Shown: positions 1-6,370 of the stretch, piece by piece
Layout: each line of letters begins with the position of its first letter
Position numbering within the stretch: position 1 is the stretch's first letter
From: Actinomycetota bacterium
GTDB taxonomy: Bacteria > Actinomycetota > Acidimicrobiia > Acidimicrobiales > Ilumatobacteraceae
DNA length: 15,251 bases
Direction: 5' to 3'
NCBI GenBank assembly: GCA_009704425.1
Contig: WLEG01000018.1
Coordinates: 1-15,251 of the forward strand
Made by a program: the position numbers and the translations under genes
Notes under the pieces: model-generated
What the model saw: only the letters and a program-made list of their open reading frames with translations
What the model was told of the DNA's origin: nothing
Database searches by the model: none

Positions 1-491
1 ATCGCACTGTTCCCCATCACGAAACCCGGGAAGGTGAACATCAGCAGGAACGTGGCCCACTTCCCGAGATACGTCACGTCGAAGCGCTCCATCCCGAAGA
101 ACAGTTTGAGCACGGCGACGGTGGCGCCGAAGGAGACCTCGCGAACCAGTACCGCGACGCAGAACCACCACGGCGCCGAGCCGTCGATCATGATGCACAC
201 GATGGCGACGATGAACATCAGGCGGTCGGCGGTGGGGTCGAAGATCTTGCCGAACTCGCTGACCTGTCGGAAACGACGGGCGACCCATCCGTCCACCCAA
301 TCGGTGGCGCCGAGAAGACCGAGTATCCAAGCCGCGTAGGCCCGGTCGTCGCGACCGAGCAGCAACCACACGAACAGTGGTAGGCACAACAGTCGAACGA
401 GGGTGATCAGGTTGGGCCAGGTGGCGACACCGAGGCCGACACGCTCGGTCGAACCGCCCCGTGCCCTCTCGTCGTTTCCGTGCGATTCCAC
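1..491 (-). CDS. CDP-alcohol phosphatidyltransferase (PgsA-like), partial at the left edge
   Basis: This is a membrane enzyme that moves a phosphatidyl group from CDP-diacylglycerol to an alcohol, most likely glycerol-3-phosphate, in phospholipid synthesis. The first 163 residues are visible. The complete family signature DG-x2-AR-x8-G-x3-D-x3-D is present, beginning at D67-G68, with a further aspartate at D64. Hydrophobic segments lie before it (around residues 25-60) and after it, as expected for the multi-helix family fold. The chosen start is the GTG at 491, the only start codon between the in-frame stop at 501-503 and the body of the protein; a TAGCGT hexamer sits 6 nt upstream of it, consistent with a leaderless message. 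The C-terminus lies outside the window. The substrate alcohol cannot be settled from this part: glycerol-3-phosphate is most likely, but other CDP-alcohol transferases share the motif. Confidence 0.88.
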   Translation of the reverse strand, partial: MESHGNDERARGGSTERVGLGVATWPNLITLVRLLCLPLFVWLLLGRDDRAYAAWILGLLGATDWVDGWVARRFRQVSEFGKIFDPTADRLMFIVAIVCIMIDGSAPWWFCVAVLVREVSFGATVAVLKLFFGMERFDVTYLGKWATFLLMFTFPGFVMGNSA

Positions 492-497
492 GCGCGA

Positions 498-503
498 ACG
501 CTA
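498..503 (-). promoter_or_regulatory. -10 hexamer for the PgsA-like gene
   Basis: On the minus strand TAGCGT is followed by exactly 6 nt and then the GTG start at 491. This matches the actinobacterial TANNNT -10 element and predicts that transcription starts at the first codon. The in-frame TAG stop that bounds the ORF is the first half of the hexamer, so no longer reading frame is possible. Confidence 0.55.
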
Positions 504-552
504 CATCAGACCGCTCGGTCGGGGGTCGTGGGCCTAAACGTCCGACGACGTC

Positions 553-558
553 TAGTCT
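553..558 (+). promoter_or_regulatory. -10 hexamer for the SDR-HIT operon
   Basis: TAGTCT lies 6 nt before the ATG at 565. No Shine-Dalgarno sequence is visible, so a leaderless transcript is inferred. No convincing -35 hexamer is seen. This promoter and that of the PgsA-like gene share a 73-bp divergent intergenic region. Confidence 0.55.
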
Positions 559-564
559 CGCGAC

Positions 565-1386
565 ATGAGCAACGTGCGCGGGGGTCTACTCGACGGCCAG
601 GTGGTCATCGTGACGGGGGCGGGTTCGGGGATGGGTGCGGCGTTCGCCCGCCGATTGTCGAACGACGGTGCCCACGTGGTGGTGAACGACGTCGACGAGG
701 TCGCCGCGGGTGAGGTGGCCCGGGAGATCGGTGGCGAGGTCGCGGTCTTCGACGTGGCCGATTCGTCGGGATTCGACGCGGCCGTCGATCGGATCGTCGC
801 GCATCACGGTCGACTGGACGTGATGATCAACAACGCCGGCATCGCTCCCCCGCGCGACGAGGCGCGCACGATGCTGAACTACGCGAACCAGGCCAAGCGG
901 ATGGAGGGCCGACTGTCCGAGTTGGAGCCCGTCGACTACACGGTCGGCCTGAGCGACGAACAGTGGGATCGGATGATCCGCGTGCATCTGTACGGGACCT
1001 TCCACGGAACGCGCGCCGCGTTGCGCCACATGACTCCGCGTCGCACGGGCTCGATCGTGAACATCTCGTCGATCCTCGGTCTTCGCCCGGCACCCGGTGC
1101 GCCGCATTACAGCGCCGCCAAAGCGGGCATCATCGCGCTGACGAAGTCGACCGCCCAAGAGGTGGCGCCGTTCGGTGTTCGGGTGAACGCCGTGTGTCCC
1201 GGGTGGGTGGACACACCGTTGTTGGCGCCCTTCGACGAGATCACCCGTGCGGCGATCGTCATGCAGACGCCCGTGGGTCGGATGGCCCGACCGGAGGAGC
1301 TCGCCGAGGTCGTGCGGTTCCTCGCCGGGCCGGAGTCCTCCTACTGCGTGGGTGAGGTCTTCCCCGTGTCGGGAGGGTGGGTCTGA
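565..1386 (+). CDS. SDR-family NAD(P)-dependent oxidoreductase
   Basis: This is a classical short-chain dehydrogenase/reductase of 273 residues that interconverts an alcohol and a ketone; the substrate is unknown. The Rossmann nucleotide-binding motif TGAGSGMG is at residues 17-24. The acidic D42 at the end of strand 2 suggests NAD(H) over NADP(H). NNAG is at 89-92. The catalytic residues are S169, Y182 and K186 (Y-S-A-A-K), and the cofactor-contacting PGWVDTP follows at 212-218. Two features are unusual. Roughly 30 extra residues (about 97-129) lie between NNAG and helix 4, and the position that normally holds the catalytic-tetrad asparagine is H141 (context V-H-L-Y-G). The gene overlaps the downstream HIT gene by 1 bp, so the two are probably cotranscribed. 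The family is certain; the reaction is not. Confidence 0.92.
   Translation: MSNVRGGLLDGQVVIVTGAGSGMGAAFARRLSNDGAHVVVNDVDEVAAGEVAREIGGEVAVFDVADSSGFDAAVDRIVAHHGRLDVMINNAGIAPPRDEARTMLNYANQAKRMEGRLSELEPVDYTVGLSDEQWDRMIRVHLYGTFHGTRAALRHMTPRRTGSIVNISSILGLRPAPGAPHYSAAKAGIIALTKSTAQEVAPFGVRVNAVCPGWVDTPLLAPFDEITRAAIVMQTPVGRMARPEELAEVVRFLAGPESSYCVGEVFPVSGGWV
1371..1376 (+). promoter_or_regulatory. Shine-Dalgarno sequence of the HIT gene
   Basis: GGGAGG inside the last codons of the SDR gene lies 9 nt before the ATG at 1386. It supports that ATG over the upstream in-frame GTG at 1377, which directly abuts it. Confidence 0.7.
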
Positions 1387-1805
1387 TGCCGACCGTTTTC
1401 AGCCTCATCATCGAGGGCCGGATCCCCGGCACCTTCGTCTGGCGCGACGATCGTTGCGTCGCGTTCATGTCGATCAATCCGATGGCCCCCGGACACACCC
1501 TCGTGGTGCCCATCGCCGAGGTCGACCACTGGGTCGACGGTGACCCCGAACTGATCGCGCACCTGTTCGAGGTCACTCGGATCATCGGAGTGGCCCAGAA
1601 GGCGGCCTTCGGATGCGAGCGGGTCGGAGTGATCCTGGCCGGCTACGAGGTGCCCCACACGCACGTGCACGTCATCCCCACCAACGACATGCGCGAACTG
1701 TCCTTCGCGAACGCCGCCGCCACGGTCGATCGCGACGATCTGGAAGCGGCGGCCGAGGCCATTCGCGCGCAACTACGACGCTCCGGTCACGAACACGTCG
1801 TCTGA
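1386..1805 (+). CDS. HIT (histidine triad) family protein
   Basis: This 139-residue cytosolic protein belongs to the histidine-triad superfamily of nucleotide hydrolases and transferases, which typically cleave phosphoramidate or pyrophosphate bonds on nucleoside monophosphates. The defining H-x-H-x-H-x-x motif is seen as PHTHVHVIP, with the three histidines at 91, 93 and 95; the middle or last of these serves as nucleophile in the family. The N-terminal part has the usual strand pair ending in N31-P-M-A-P-G-H37, the conserved NPxxxGH-like nucleotide-site segment. The ATG overlaps the SDR stop (TGATG) and is preceded by a good Shine-Dalgarno sequence, so it is translated from the SDR message. 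The physiological substrate is unknown, and nothing here ties it functionally to the SDR. Confidence 0.93.
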   Translation: MPTVFSLIIEGRIPGTFVWRDDRCVAFMSINPMAPGHTLVVPIAEVDHWVDGDPELIAHLFEVTRIIGVAQKAAFGCERVGVILAGYEVPHTHVHVIPTNDMRELSFANAAATVDRDDLEAAAEAIRAQLRRSGHEHVV

Positions 1806-1814
1806 CCGCCGCGA

Positions 1815-2525
1815 TCAGGTCGACTCGACGAGCGAAGGATCGTTGTTGCGAACGGAGTTCACCGCGGTTCCCACGTCACGCGGTCGCAGGATCGAATCGT
1901 CCGCGGGCACCATCAATTCGACGAGCCGGTCGGTCGGTGTGCCGTTCGGTCCGACGGACAGCCAGTCGCTCCAGTCGGACTCCTCGAGGATCACCGGCAT
2001 CCGGTCGTGAACGGGTGACATCGTGGCGTTGGCCGCGGTGGTGATGACGCAACACGAGTGCAGCACCGGAACCCCGTCTCCGGCCGACGGATCCCGCCAC
2101 GACGCCCACAGTCCCGCCACGGCGAGCGGGCGTCCGTCGCGACGGGTGACGTAGACCGGACGTTTGGGACCCTTGGGGTCGACGCCGACGGTGCGCCATT
2201 CGTAGAAGCCGTCCATGGGGATGATGCAACGTTTCGTCGGAACGGACGACCGGAAGGAGGGTTTCTCCAGCACCGTTTCGGATCGGGCGTTGATGAGGCG
2301 AGCGGCACCGGACGCGTCTTTGGCCCAGCTCGGAACGAGTCCCCATTGGAAGCGTCCGAGCCGTCGGGTCCCCTTGCTGTCGAGGGCCACCGCCATGATG
2401 CGCGAGGTCGGTGGCACGTTGTAGTTCGGGTGGAAGTCGTCGAAGAGGGTCGGGCTCGGTGGTTCAGCCCCGAAGACCTCGGCGACCGCCTCGGGAGAGG
2501 TGAGCGACGTGAATCGACCGCACAT
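1815..2525 (-). CDS. SRAP-domain protein (YedK/HMCES type), abasic-site DNA-protein crosslinker
   Basis: This 236-residue protein belongs to the SOS-response-associated peptidase (SRAP) family, whose members protect single-stranded DNA by forming a thiazolidine crosslink with abasic sites. All hallmark residues are visible. Met1 is followed by the catalytic Cys2 (M-C-G-R-F), exposed after Met removal. N36 sits in NYNVPP, N79 in NARSET, the catalytic E109 in DGFYEW and H173 in the H-D-R-M-P motif. The start is fixed by the requirement for Cys2, even though the frame stays open upstream to about 2720. A TACCGT hexamer 7 nt before the ATG fits a leaderless transcript. It converges on the HIT gene with 9 bp between stop codons. 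The family role was established in E. coli YedK and human HMCES; I saw no LexA-like box upstream. Confidence 0.96.
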   Translation of the reverse strand: MCGRFTSLTSPEAVAEVFGAEPPSPTLFDDFHPNYNVPPTSRIMAVALDSKGTRRLGRFQWGLVPSWAKDASGAARLINARSETVLEKPSFRSSVPTKRCIIPMDGFYEWRTVGVDPKGPKRPVYVTRRDGRPLAVAGLWASWRDPSAGDGVPVLHSCCVITTAANATMSPVHDRMPVILEESDWSDWLSVGPNGTPTDRLVELMVPADDSILRPRDVGTAVNSVRNNDPSLVEST

Positions 2526-2532
2526 GGTTCTC

Positions 2533-2538
2533 ACGGTA
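2533..2538 (-). promoter_or_regulatory. -10 hexamer for the SRAP gene
   Basis: On the minus strand TACCGT is followed by 7 nt and then the ATG at 2525. The same hexamer precedes the GlcF gene. A leaderless transcript is inferred. Confidence 0.5.
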
Positions 2539-2570
2539 ACCGCAATCGGGTGACCGCGATCCGGCTCTAG

Positions 2571-2576
2571 TACGGT
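2571..2576 (+). promoter_or_regulatory. Candidate -10 hexamer for the amidohydrolase operon
   Basis: TACGGT is the best TANNNT match before the amidohydrolase gene. It is 36 nt from the ATG, so transcription would begin near 2583 and leave a leader of about 30 nt that carries an AGGAGG site. This is a leadered promoter, unlike the others in the window. An overlapping TAGTAC (2569-2574) is a weaker alternative. Confidence 0.35.
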
Positions 2577-2600
2577 GACGAACGTCGTTCGAACCCACAC

Positions 2601-2606
2601 AGGAGG
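2601..2606 (+). promoter_or_regulatory. Shine-Dalgarno sequence of amidohydrolase 1
   Basis: AGGAGG, a full consensus site, lies 6 nt before the ATG at 2613. It is the strongest ribosome binding site in the window and fixes this start. Confidence 0.8.
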
Positions 2607-2612
2607 GACCTC

Positions 2613-3827
2613 ATGTCGCCCACGGCCACCGACGCCACCAACGCACCGGTCGATCTCGGTTTCGCGGCTTTCGACGCCGACAACCATTACTACGAAGCCG
2701 AGGACGCGTTCACCCGGCACATCCCTCGTGACATGGCCAAGCGCTGCATGCAGTGGGCCGAGATCGACGGCAAGAGGCGGCTACTGGTCGGCGGTCGGGT
2801 GAACCGTTTCATTCCGAACCCCACCTTCGATCCGGTATCCAAGCCCGGCGCCCTCGATGCCTATTTCCGCGGACAGGTCGCCGGCGACGACATGCGCAAG
2901 CTGTTCGGTGAGCTCGATCCCATCAGCCCCGCCTATCGCAACCGTGACGCCCGTGTCGCGCTGATGCGCGAACAGGGGTTGGAGGGCGCGATGTTCTTCC
3001 CCACGTTGGCGGTGGGAATGGAGGAATCACTGCGTCACGATCCGGTCGCCTTGTGCGCCGCCTTCCGCGCGTTCAATCGCTGGCTCGAGGAGGACTGGGG
3101 ATTCGCGTACCAGAACACGATCTACGCCGCGCCCTACATCACCTTGGCCGATCCGCAGTGGGCGGTCGAGGAGGCGGACTGGGCGATCTCCAAGGGCGTC
3201 AAGGTGGTCGTGATGCGCACGTCGCCGGCGATCGACCCCGCCGGCGGCACCCGCTCCCCCGGCGACGCCGTCTTCGACCCGTTCTGGGCCCGTCTGGCCG
3301 AAGCCGACGTCGCGGTCGCGTTCCATTCCGGTGACGCGGGTTACGGCAAGTACATCGACGATTGGGAACCCTTCGGCGACTTCGAGGCGTTCAAGTCCTC
3401 ACCCATGCGCGTCATGACGAGTGATCGCGCGCCCTTCGACATGTTCGCCGTTCTGGTGTGTCACGGCGTTTTCTCCCGCCATCCCAGGTTGCGCACGGCC
3501 TCCATCGAGGCCGGAGCCGATTGGGTGCCGAATCTGGTGAAGAAGTTCAAGAAGGCGTATTCCCAGCAACCCTTCATGTTCTCCAAGGATCCGGTGGAGC
3601 AGTTCCGCGAGCACGTGTGGGTGGCACCGTTCTACGAGGACGACATCGACCTGCTGGCCGAGGTGCTCGGTGTCGATCGACTGTTGTTCGGCAGCGACTA
3701 TCCGCACGCGGAGGGACTGGCGGTGCCCACCCGTTTCGTGCACGACATCGCGAACTTCTCCCCCGATGCCGTGCGACGCATCATGCGCGAGAACGCGCGC
3801 GAGTTCCTCGCACTGGGCGGAGTCTGA
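2613..3827 (+). CDS. Amidohydrolase-2 family metal-dependent hydrolase (amidohydrolase 1)
   Basis: This 404-residue cytosolic TIM-barrel hydrolase belongs to the amidohydrolase-2 (ACMSD/LigW-like) group, which hydrolyses or decarboxylates ring-derived carboxylic acids; the substrate here is unknown. The metal site is intact: the strand-1 motif is D23-N-H25-Y-Y-E28, followed by H238 in A-F-H-S-G-D (strand 5), H284 in C-H-G (strand 6) and the catalytic aspartate D362 in FGSDYPH (strand 8). E299 in IEAGADW is also conserved in this subgroup. It opens a three-gene operon with a second amidohydrolase-2 protein 2 bp downstream and a secreted serine hydrolase after that. Ring-cleavage or lactone chemistry is a reasonable guess from family membership, but nothing in the window names a pathway. 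Confidence 0.9.
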   Translation: MSPTATDATNAPVDLGFAAFDADNHYYEAEDAFTRHIPRDMAKRCMQWAEIDGKRRLLVGGRVNRFIPNPTFDPVSKPGALDAYFRGQVAGDDMRKLFGELDPISPAYRNRDARVALMREQGLEGAMFFPTLAVGMEESLRHDPVALCAAFRAFNRWLEEDWGFAYQNTIYAAPYITLADPQWAVEEADWAISKGVKVVVMRTSPAIDPAGGTRSPGDAVFDPFWARLAEADVAVAFHSGDAGYGKYIDDWEPFGDFEAFKSSPMRVMTSDRAPFDMFAVLVCHGVFSRHPRLRTASIEAGADWVPNLVKKFKKAYSQQPFMFSKDPVEQFREHVWVAPFYEDDIDLLAEVLGVDRLLFGSDYPHAEGLAVPTRFVHDIANFSPDAVRRIMRENAREFLALGGV

Positions 3828-3829
3828 TC

Positions 3830-4717
3830 ATGGTGATGCCGAAGGTGGGTCCCGGAGGTCTGGGGATCATCGAAACCATGATGGGATTCCCCGATCCCGA
3901 CCCCCGTCGTCTCTACGAGTTCTTCCGCGGGAACATCCGCGACAAGGAGAGCAAGGAGACGATGTTCCCGGTCGAGTACCTCTTCAAGCAGAACGTGCCG
4001 GGTGCCCTGACCGAGGACATCGATCCCGTCGAGGTGGCCATCAACACCATGGATCACTTCGGCATCGATCGCTCGATGATCGGCATCGAGGGTGACCCCG
4101 GCGTGCGGGCGTTGACCGAGTATCCCGAGCGGTTCATCCCGTCCTGCAGCGCCGATGCCAACAACGGCGTCGACGAGGTGCGCAAGATCCGTCGTCTGCA
4201 CGACGAGCACGGGTTGAAGGCGGTGGGTACTTTCCCCGCCGGTTGCACGCCGCAGGTGCCCATCGACCACGCGCGTTGGTATCCGATCTACTCGGTGTGC
4301 GCCGAGTTGGGCATCCCGATCTTCGTGTGTGCCGGAATCCCCGGCCCCCGAGTTCCGAGCATGTGCCAGCACGTCGAACTGCTCGACATCGTGTGCTACG
4401 ACTTCCCCGAGCTCAAGATCGTGACCCGCCACGGGTGTCAACCCTGGACGGAGTTGATGGTGAAGTTGATGCTGAAGTGGCCGAACCTCTACTACTCCAC
4501 CAGTGCGTTCGCTCCGAAGCACTACGACCCTCGCATCATCGACTACGCCAACACCCGTGGCGCCGATCGCGTGATCTACGCGGGCTATTGGCCGATGGGT
4601 CTCACCTACGAACGCATCATGGGCGACATGCCCCACGTTCCCTTCAAGGACGACGTGTGGCCCAAGTTCCTGCGCGAGAACGCTCTGAAAGTGCTCGGAC
4701 TTCCCGACGTGCCATGA
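3830..4717 (+). CDS. Amidohydrolase-2 family protein lacking most metal ligands (amidohydrolase 2)
   Basis: This 295-residue protein aligns by eye with the amidohydrolase-2 barrel, but key positions are changed. No D-x-H motif is visible near the N-terminus, where the sequence reads L-G-I-I-E-T-M-M-G-F. The strand-5 histidine position reads F-V-C167-A-G. The strand-8 S-D-Y-P motif is replaced by A251-G-Y-W-P255, so the catalytic aspartate is missing. The strand-6 histidine remains (H201 in V-T-R-H-G). The protein is also about 110 residues shorter than its neighbour. It starts at the ATG 2 bp after amidohydrolase 1 (GGAG 7 nt upstream); an ATG at 3836 is an alternative. It overlaps the serine hydrolase by ATGA. 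It could be a regulatory or structural partner of amidohydrolase 1, or an enzyme with different chemistry. Confidence 0.82.
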   Translation: MVMPKVGPGGLGIIETMMGFPDPDPRRLYEFFRGNIRDKESKETMFPVEYLFKQNVPGALTEDIDPVEVAINTMDHFGIDRSMIGIEGDPGVRALTEYPERFIPSCSADANNGVDEVRKIRRLHDEHGLKAVGTFPAGCTPQVPIDHARWYPIYSVCAELGIPIFVCAGIPGPRVPSMCQHVELLDIVCYDFPELKIVTRHGCQPWTELMVKLMLKWPNLYYSTSAFAPKHYDPRIIDYANTRGADRVIYAGYWPMGLTYERIMGDMPHVPFKDDVWPKFLRENALKVLGLPDVP

Positions 4718-5868
4718 ACCCCGGCCGACCGTCGCACGTTCGGTGGTTGGTCGTTGGCGTGGTGCTGTCGTCGCTTTTGCTTCCGTCGTTCGGTGGTGCG
4801 ACCTCGGTCGGTGCAGCCGAAGACAGGGGCACAGGTTCCCGACTGTTCGCGGCGAACCTCTTCGTACGGATGATCGCCTCGCAGGTTCTGGCTGTGGACG
4901 GCGACGCGGTCTCCGTCGGTGTGGTGGACGTGGGTGGGACTCCCTTCGGCGCCGTGCGGCAACGCGGCGCCACCGAACCCGCACTTTCGACCGACACCCC
5001 GTTTCGAATCGCCAGCGTCAGCAAGACGGTCACCGCCACCGCGGTGCTGTCGCTCGTCGATGACGGATCGATCGCGCTCGACGACCGGCCCTTGGTGGCC
5101 CTTCTCGAACGCCGGGGCATTCCCTGCTCGTCGAACGGCATCTCGGAGATCCGGGTGCGGGACCTTCTGGCCCACACCTCCGGCTTCGACTCGGGTCGTG
5201 AGTGGTTCTTCGACGAGGTGGTCGTCGACACCCGCGAGCTACTCGGGCGGTTCTGCGCGAGCGGTCTTCGGACGGCGCCCGGGACCTCCTATCGGTACGG
5301 CAACGTCAACTACCTGCTCCTGGGTTGGTTGATCGAGGATGTGACGGGCCAGAGTTATGCCCGAGCCGTCGAATCGTTGCTTCTCGAGGCGAACGACCTC
5401 GACTCGTTCACGTTCCGGACCGCGTCGTCCCGGGAACCGGGAGAGCCCTCGTACTACGTGAATCCCGGGTCCAACTACATGGAACTGTTGGGGGCCGCGG
5501 GTGCGTGGTCCGCCTCGGCGACCGACCTGGCCCGCTTCGCGGACGTCCTCGCGTCGAGTGCCAACGGTCGAGGACATCTGAGTCCCCGGATGTGGGCGGC
5601 GATGCGACAGCCCGCGAGATCGTCGTCCGGCGGATCGTCGTGGGGATACGGACTCGGGGTGCGCTTGTTCTCCGCGGGAGGTTGGGGTCACACGGGTTCC
5701 ATCGAATCGATCAAGGCACTGTTGATCGGCTTTCCCGATGGAGGCTCGGTGGCCGTCTTGATCGACGGCGAACGACCGGAGAGAACCGACGACCTGGTCG
5801 ACATCGTGTCGGAGGCATGGTGGATGACGCACCACGTGGGATACGTGATCGCGATCCCGCCGACCTGA
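4714..5868 (+). CDS. Secreted beta-lactamase-family (class C / PBP-like) serine hydrolase
   Basis: This 384-residue protein has the serine beta-lactamase/D-alanyl-D-alanine carboxypeptidase/esterase fold. An N-terminal signal peptide is visible: basic residues R5 and R10, a hydrophobic stretch of about residues 11-26, and a likely cleavage near A34-A35. All three active-site motifs are present: S101-x-x-K104 (S-V-S-K), Y195-G-N197 and H326-T-G328, the last being HTG rather than KTG, as is common in esterases and EstB-like members. It is therefore probably active outside the membrane as an esterase, peptidase or beta-lactam-interacting enzyme; the substrate is unknown. It is translationally coupled to the preceding amidohydrolase by an ATGA overlap. 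It converges on the thioesterase gene with a single base between the two stop codons. Confidence 0.9.
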   Translation: MNPGRPSHVRWLVVGVVLSSLLLPSFGGATSVGAAEDRGTGSRLFAANLFVRMIASQVLAVDGDAVSVGVVDVGGTPFGAVRQRGATEPALSTDTPFRIASVSKTVTATAVLSLVDDGSIALDDRPLVALLERRGIPCSSNGISEIRVRDLLAHTSGFDSGREWFFDEVVVDTRELLGRFCASGLRTAPGTSYRYGNVNYLLLGWLIEDVTGQSYARAVESLLLEANDLDSFTFRTASSREPGEPSYYVNPGSNYMELLGAAGAWSASATDLARFADVLASSANGRGHLSPRMWAAMRQPARSSSGGSSWGYGLGVRLFSAGGWGHTGSIESIKALLIGFPDGGSVAVLIDGERPERTDDLVDIVSEAWWMTHHVGYVIAIPPT

Positions 5869-5869
5869 G

Positions 5870-6325
5870 TCAGGACCGTGGGGACGACACGCTGTAGGTC
5901 AGCGAACCGCGGGCCAGTGGTTTGCCCGACGTGCGACCGTGAACGCTCGCCTCACAGAACACGATCGACCGACCACGTTTGACGACGATGCCCTCGGCGA
6001 CGGCGTCCTCCTTCACCAGCGCGGACAGATACTGCACGTGCATGTCGATCGTGCTGAAACCGACCTCCGGTCCGTAGGCCGATCCGATGGCGGGCACGAC
6101 GACGGCATCGACGAGCGTGGCGATGGCGCCACCATGAACGATGCCCATGGGCTGTTCCAGTTCGGGCTTGAACGGCAGGATCATCCGGCAGTAGTCGAGG
6201 CGCACGGCCTCCACGCGCAGACCGACGAGTTTGGGGAAATAGACCCGGTCCCATTGCCCGAACCGCAACCAGCGTTCCTCGACGTCGGCCGGTAGCTTCG
6301 CGAAGTCCTCCTCGGCGTGATTCAT
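5870..6325 (-). CDS. PaaI-type hotdog-fold thioesterase
   Basis: This 151-residue hotdog-fold protein resembles the PaaI/YbgC-like acyl-CoA thioesterases, which hydrolyse acyl- or aryl-CoA thioesters. The key segment is H64-G-G66 (context G-I-V-H-G-G-A) followed by D73 in the central helix, the pattern in which the HGG backbone and the acidic residue polarise the thioester. The visible length fits a single-domain member. A GTG two codons upstream (6331) is in frame, but the ATG at 6325 is preferred because a CACAGT hexamer sits exactly 6 nt before it, the spacing seen throughout this window. The gene is divergent from the deacetylase gene and converges with the serine hydrolase gene. The substrate is unknown. 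Confidence 0.87.
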   Translation of the reverse strand: MNHAEEDFAKLPADVEERWLRFGQWDRVYFPKLVGLRVEAVRLDYCRMILPFKPELEQPMGIVHGGAIATLVDAVVVPAIGSAYGPEVGFSTIDMHVQYLSALVKEDAVAEGIVVKRGRSIVFCEASVHGRTSGKPLARGSLTYSVSSPRS

Positions 6326-6331
6326 CGCCAC

Positions 6332-6337
6332 ACTGTG
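6332..6337 (-). promoter_or_regulatory. -10-like hexamer for the thioesterase gene
   Basis: On the minus strand CACAGT is followed by 6 nt and then the ATG at 6325. It lacks the first T of TANNNT, so it is weaker than the others, but the spacing is identical. It lies in the same 45-bp divergent gap as the promoter of the deacetylase gene. Confidence 0.35.
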
Positions 6338-6358
6338 TCACGTGCTCCCCCGTCGGGG

Positions 6359-6364
6359 CAGAAT
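6359..6364 (+). promoter_or_regulatory. -10-like hexamer for the N-acetylglucosamine-6-phosphate deacetylase gene
   Basis: CAGAAT is followed by 6 nt and then the GTG at 6371. It is a degenerate TANNNT, but the spacing agrees with the other leaderless starts and it supports the GTG. Confidence 0.35.
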
Positions 6365-6370
6365 GCGCGG

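Noticed and set aside
3698..4984. 428-codon minus-strand open frame across the amidohydrolase genes
   Set aside because: Same cause: it crosses two real gene boundaries, has biased low-complexity composition and has no promoter or ribosome site.
4714..5868. True class C beta-lactamase conferring resistance
   Set aside because: It has HTG rather than KTG and no AmpC-specific context; a general serine esterase/peptidase label is safer.
5862..5876. Palindrome CCTGAGTCAGG at the serine hydrolase/thioesterase junction as a terminator
   Set aside because: The symmetry is only 5 bp per arm with a one-base centre and comes mostly from the two stop codons; it cannot form a stable hairpin.
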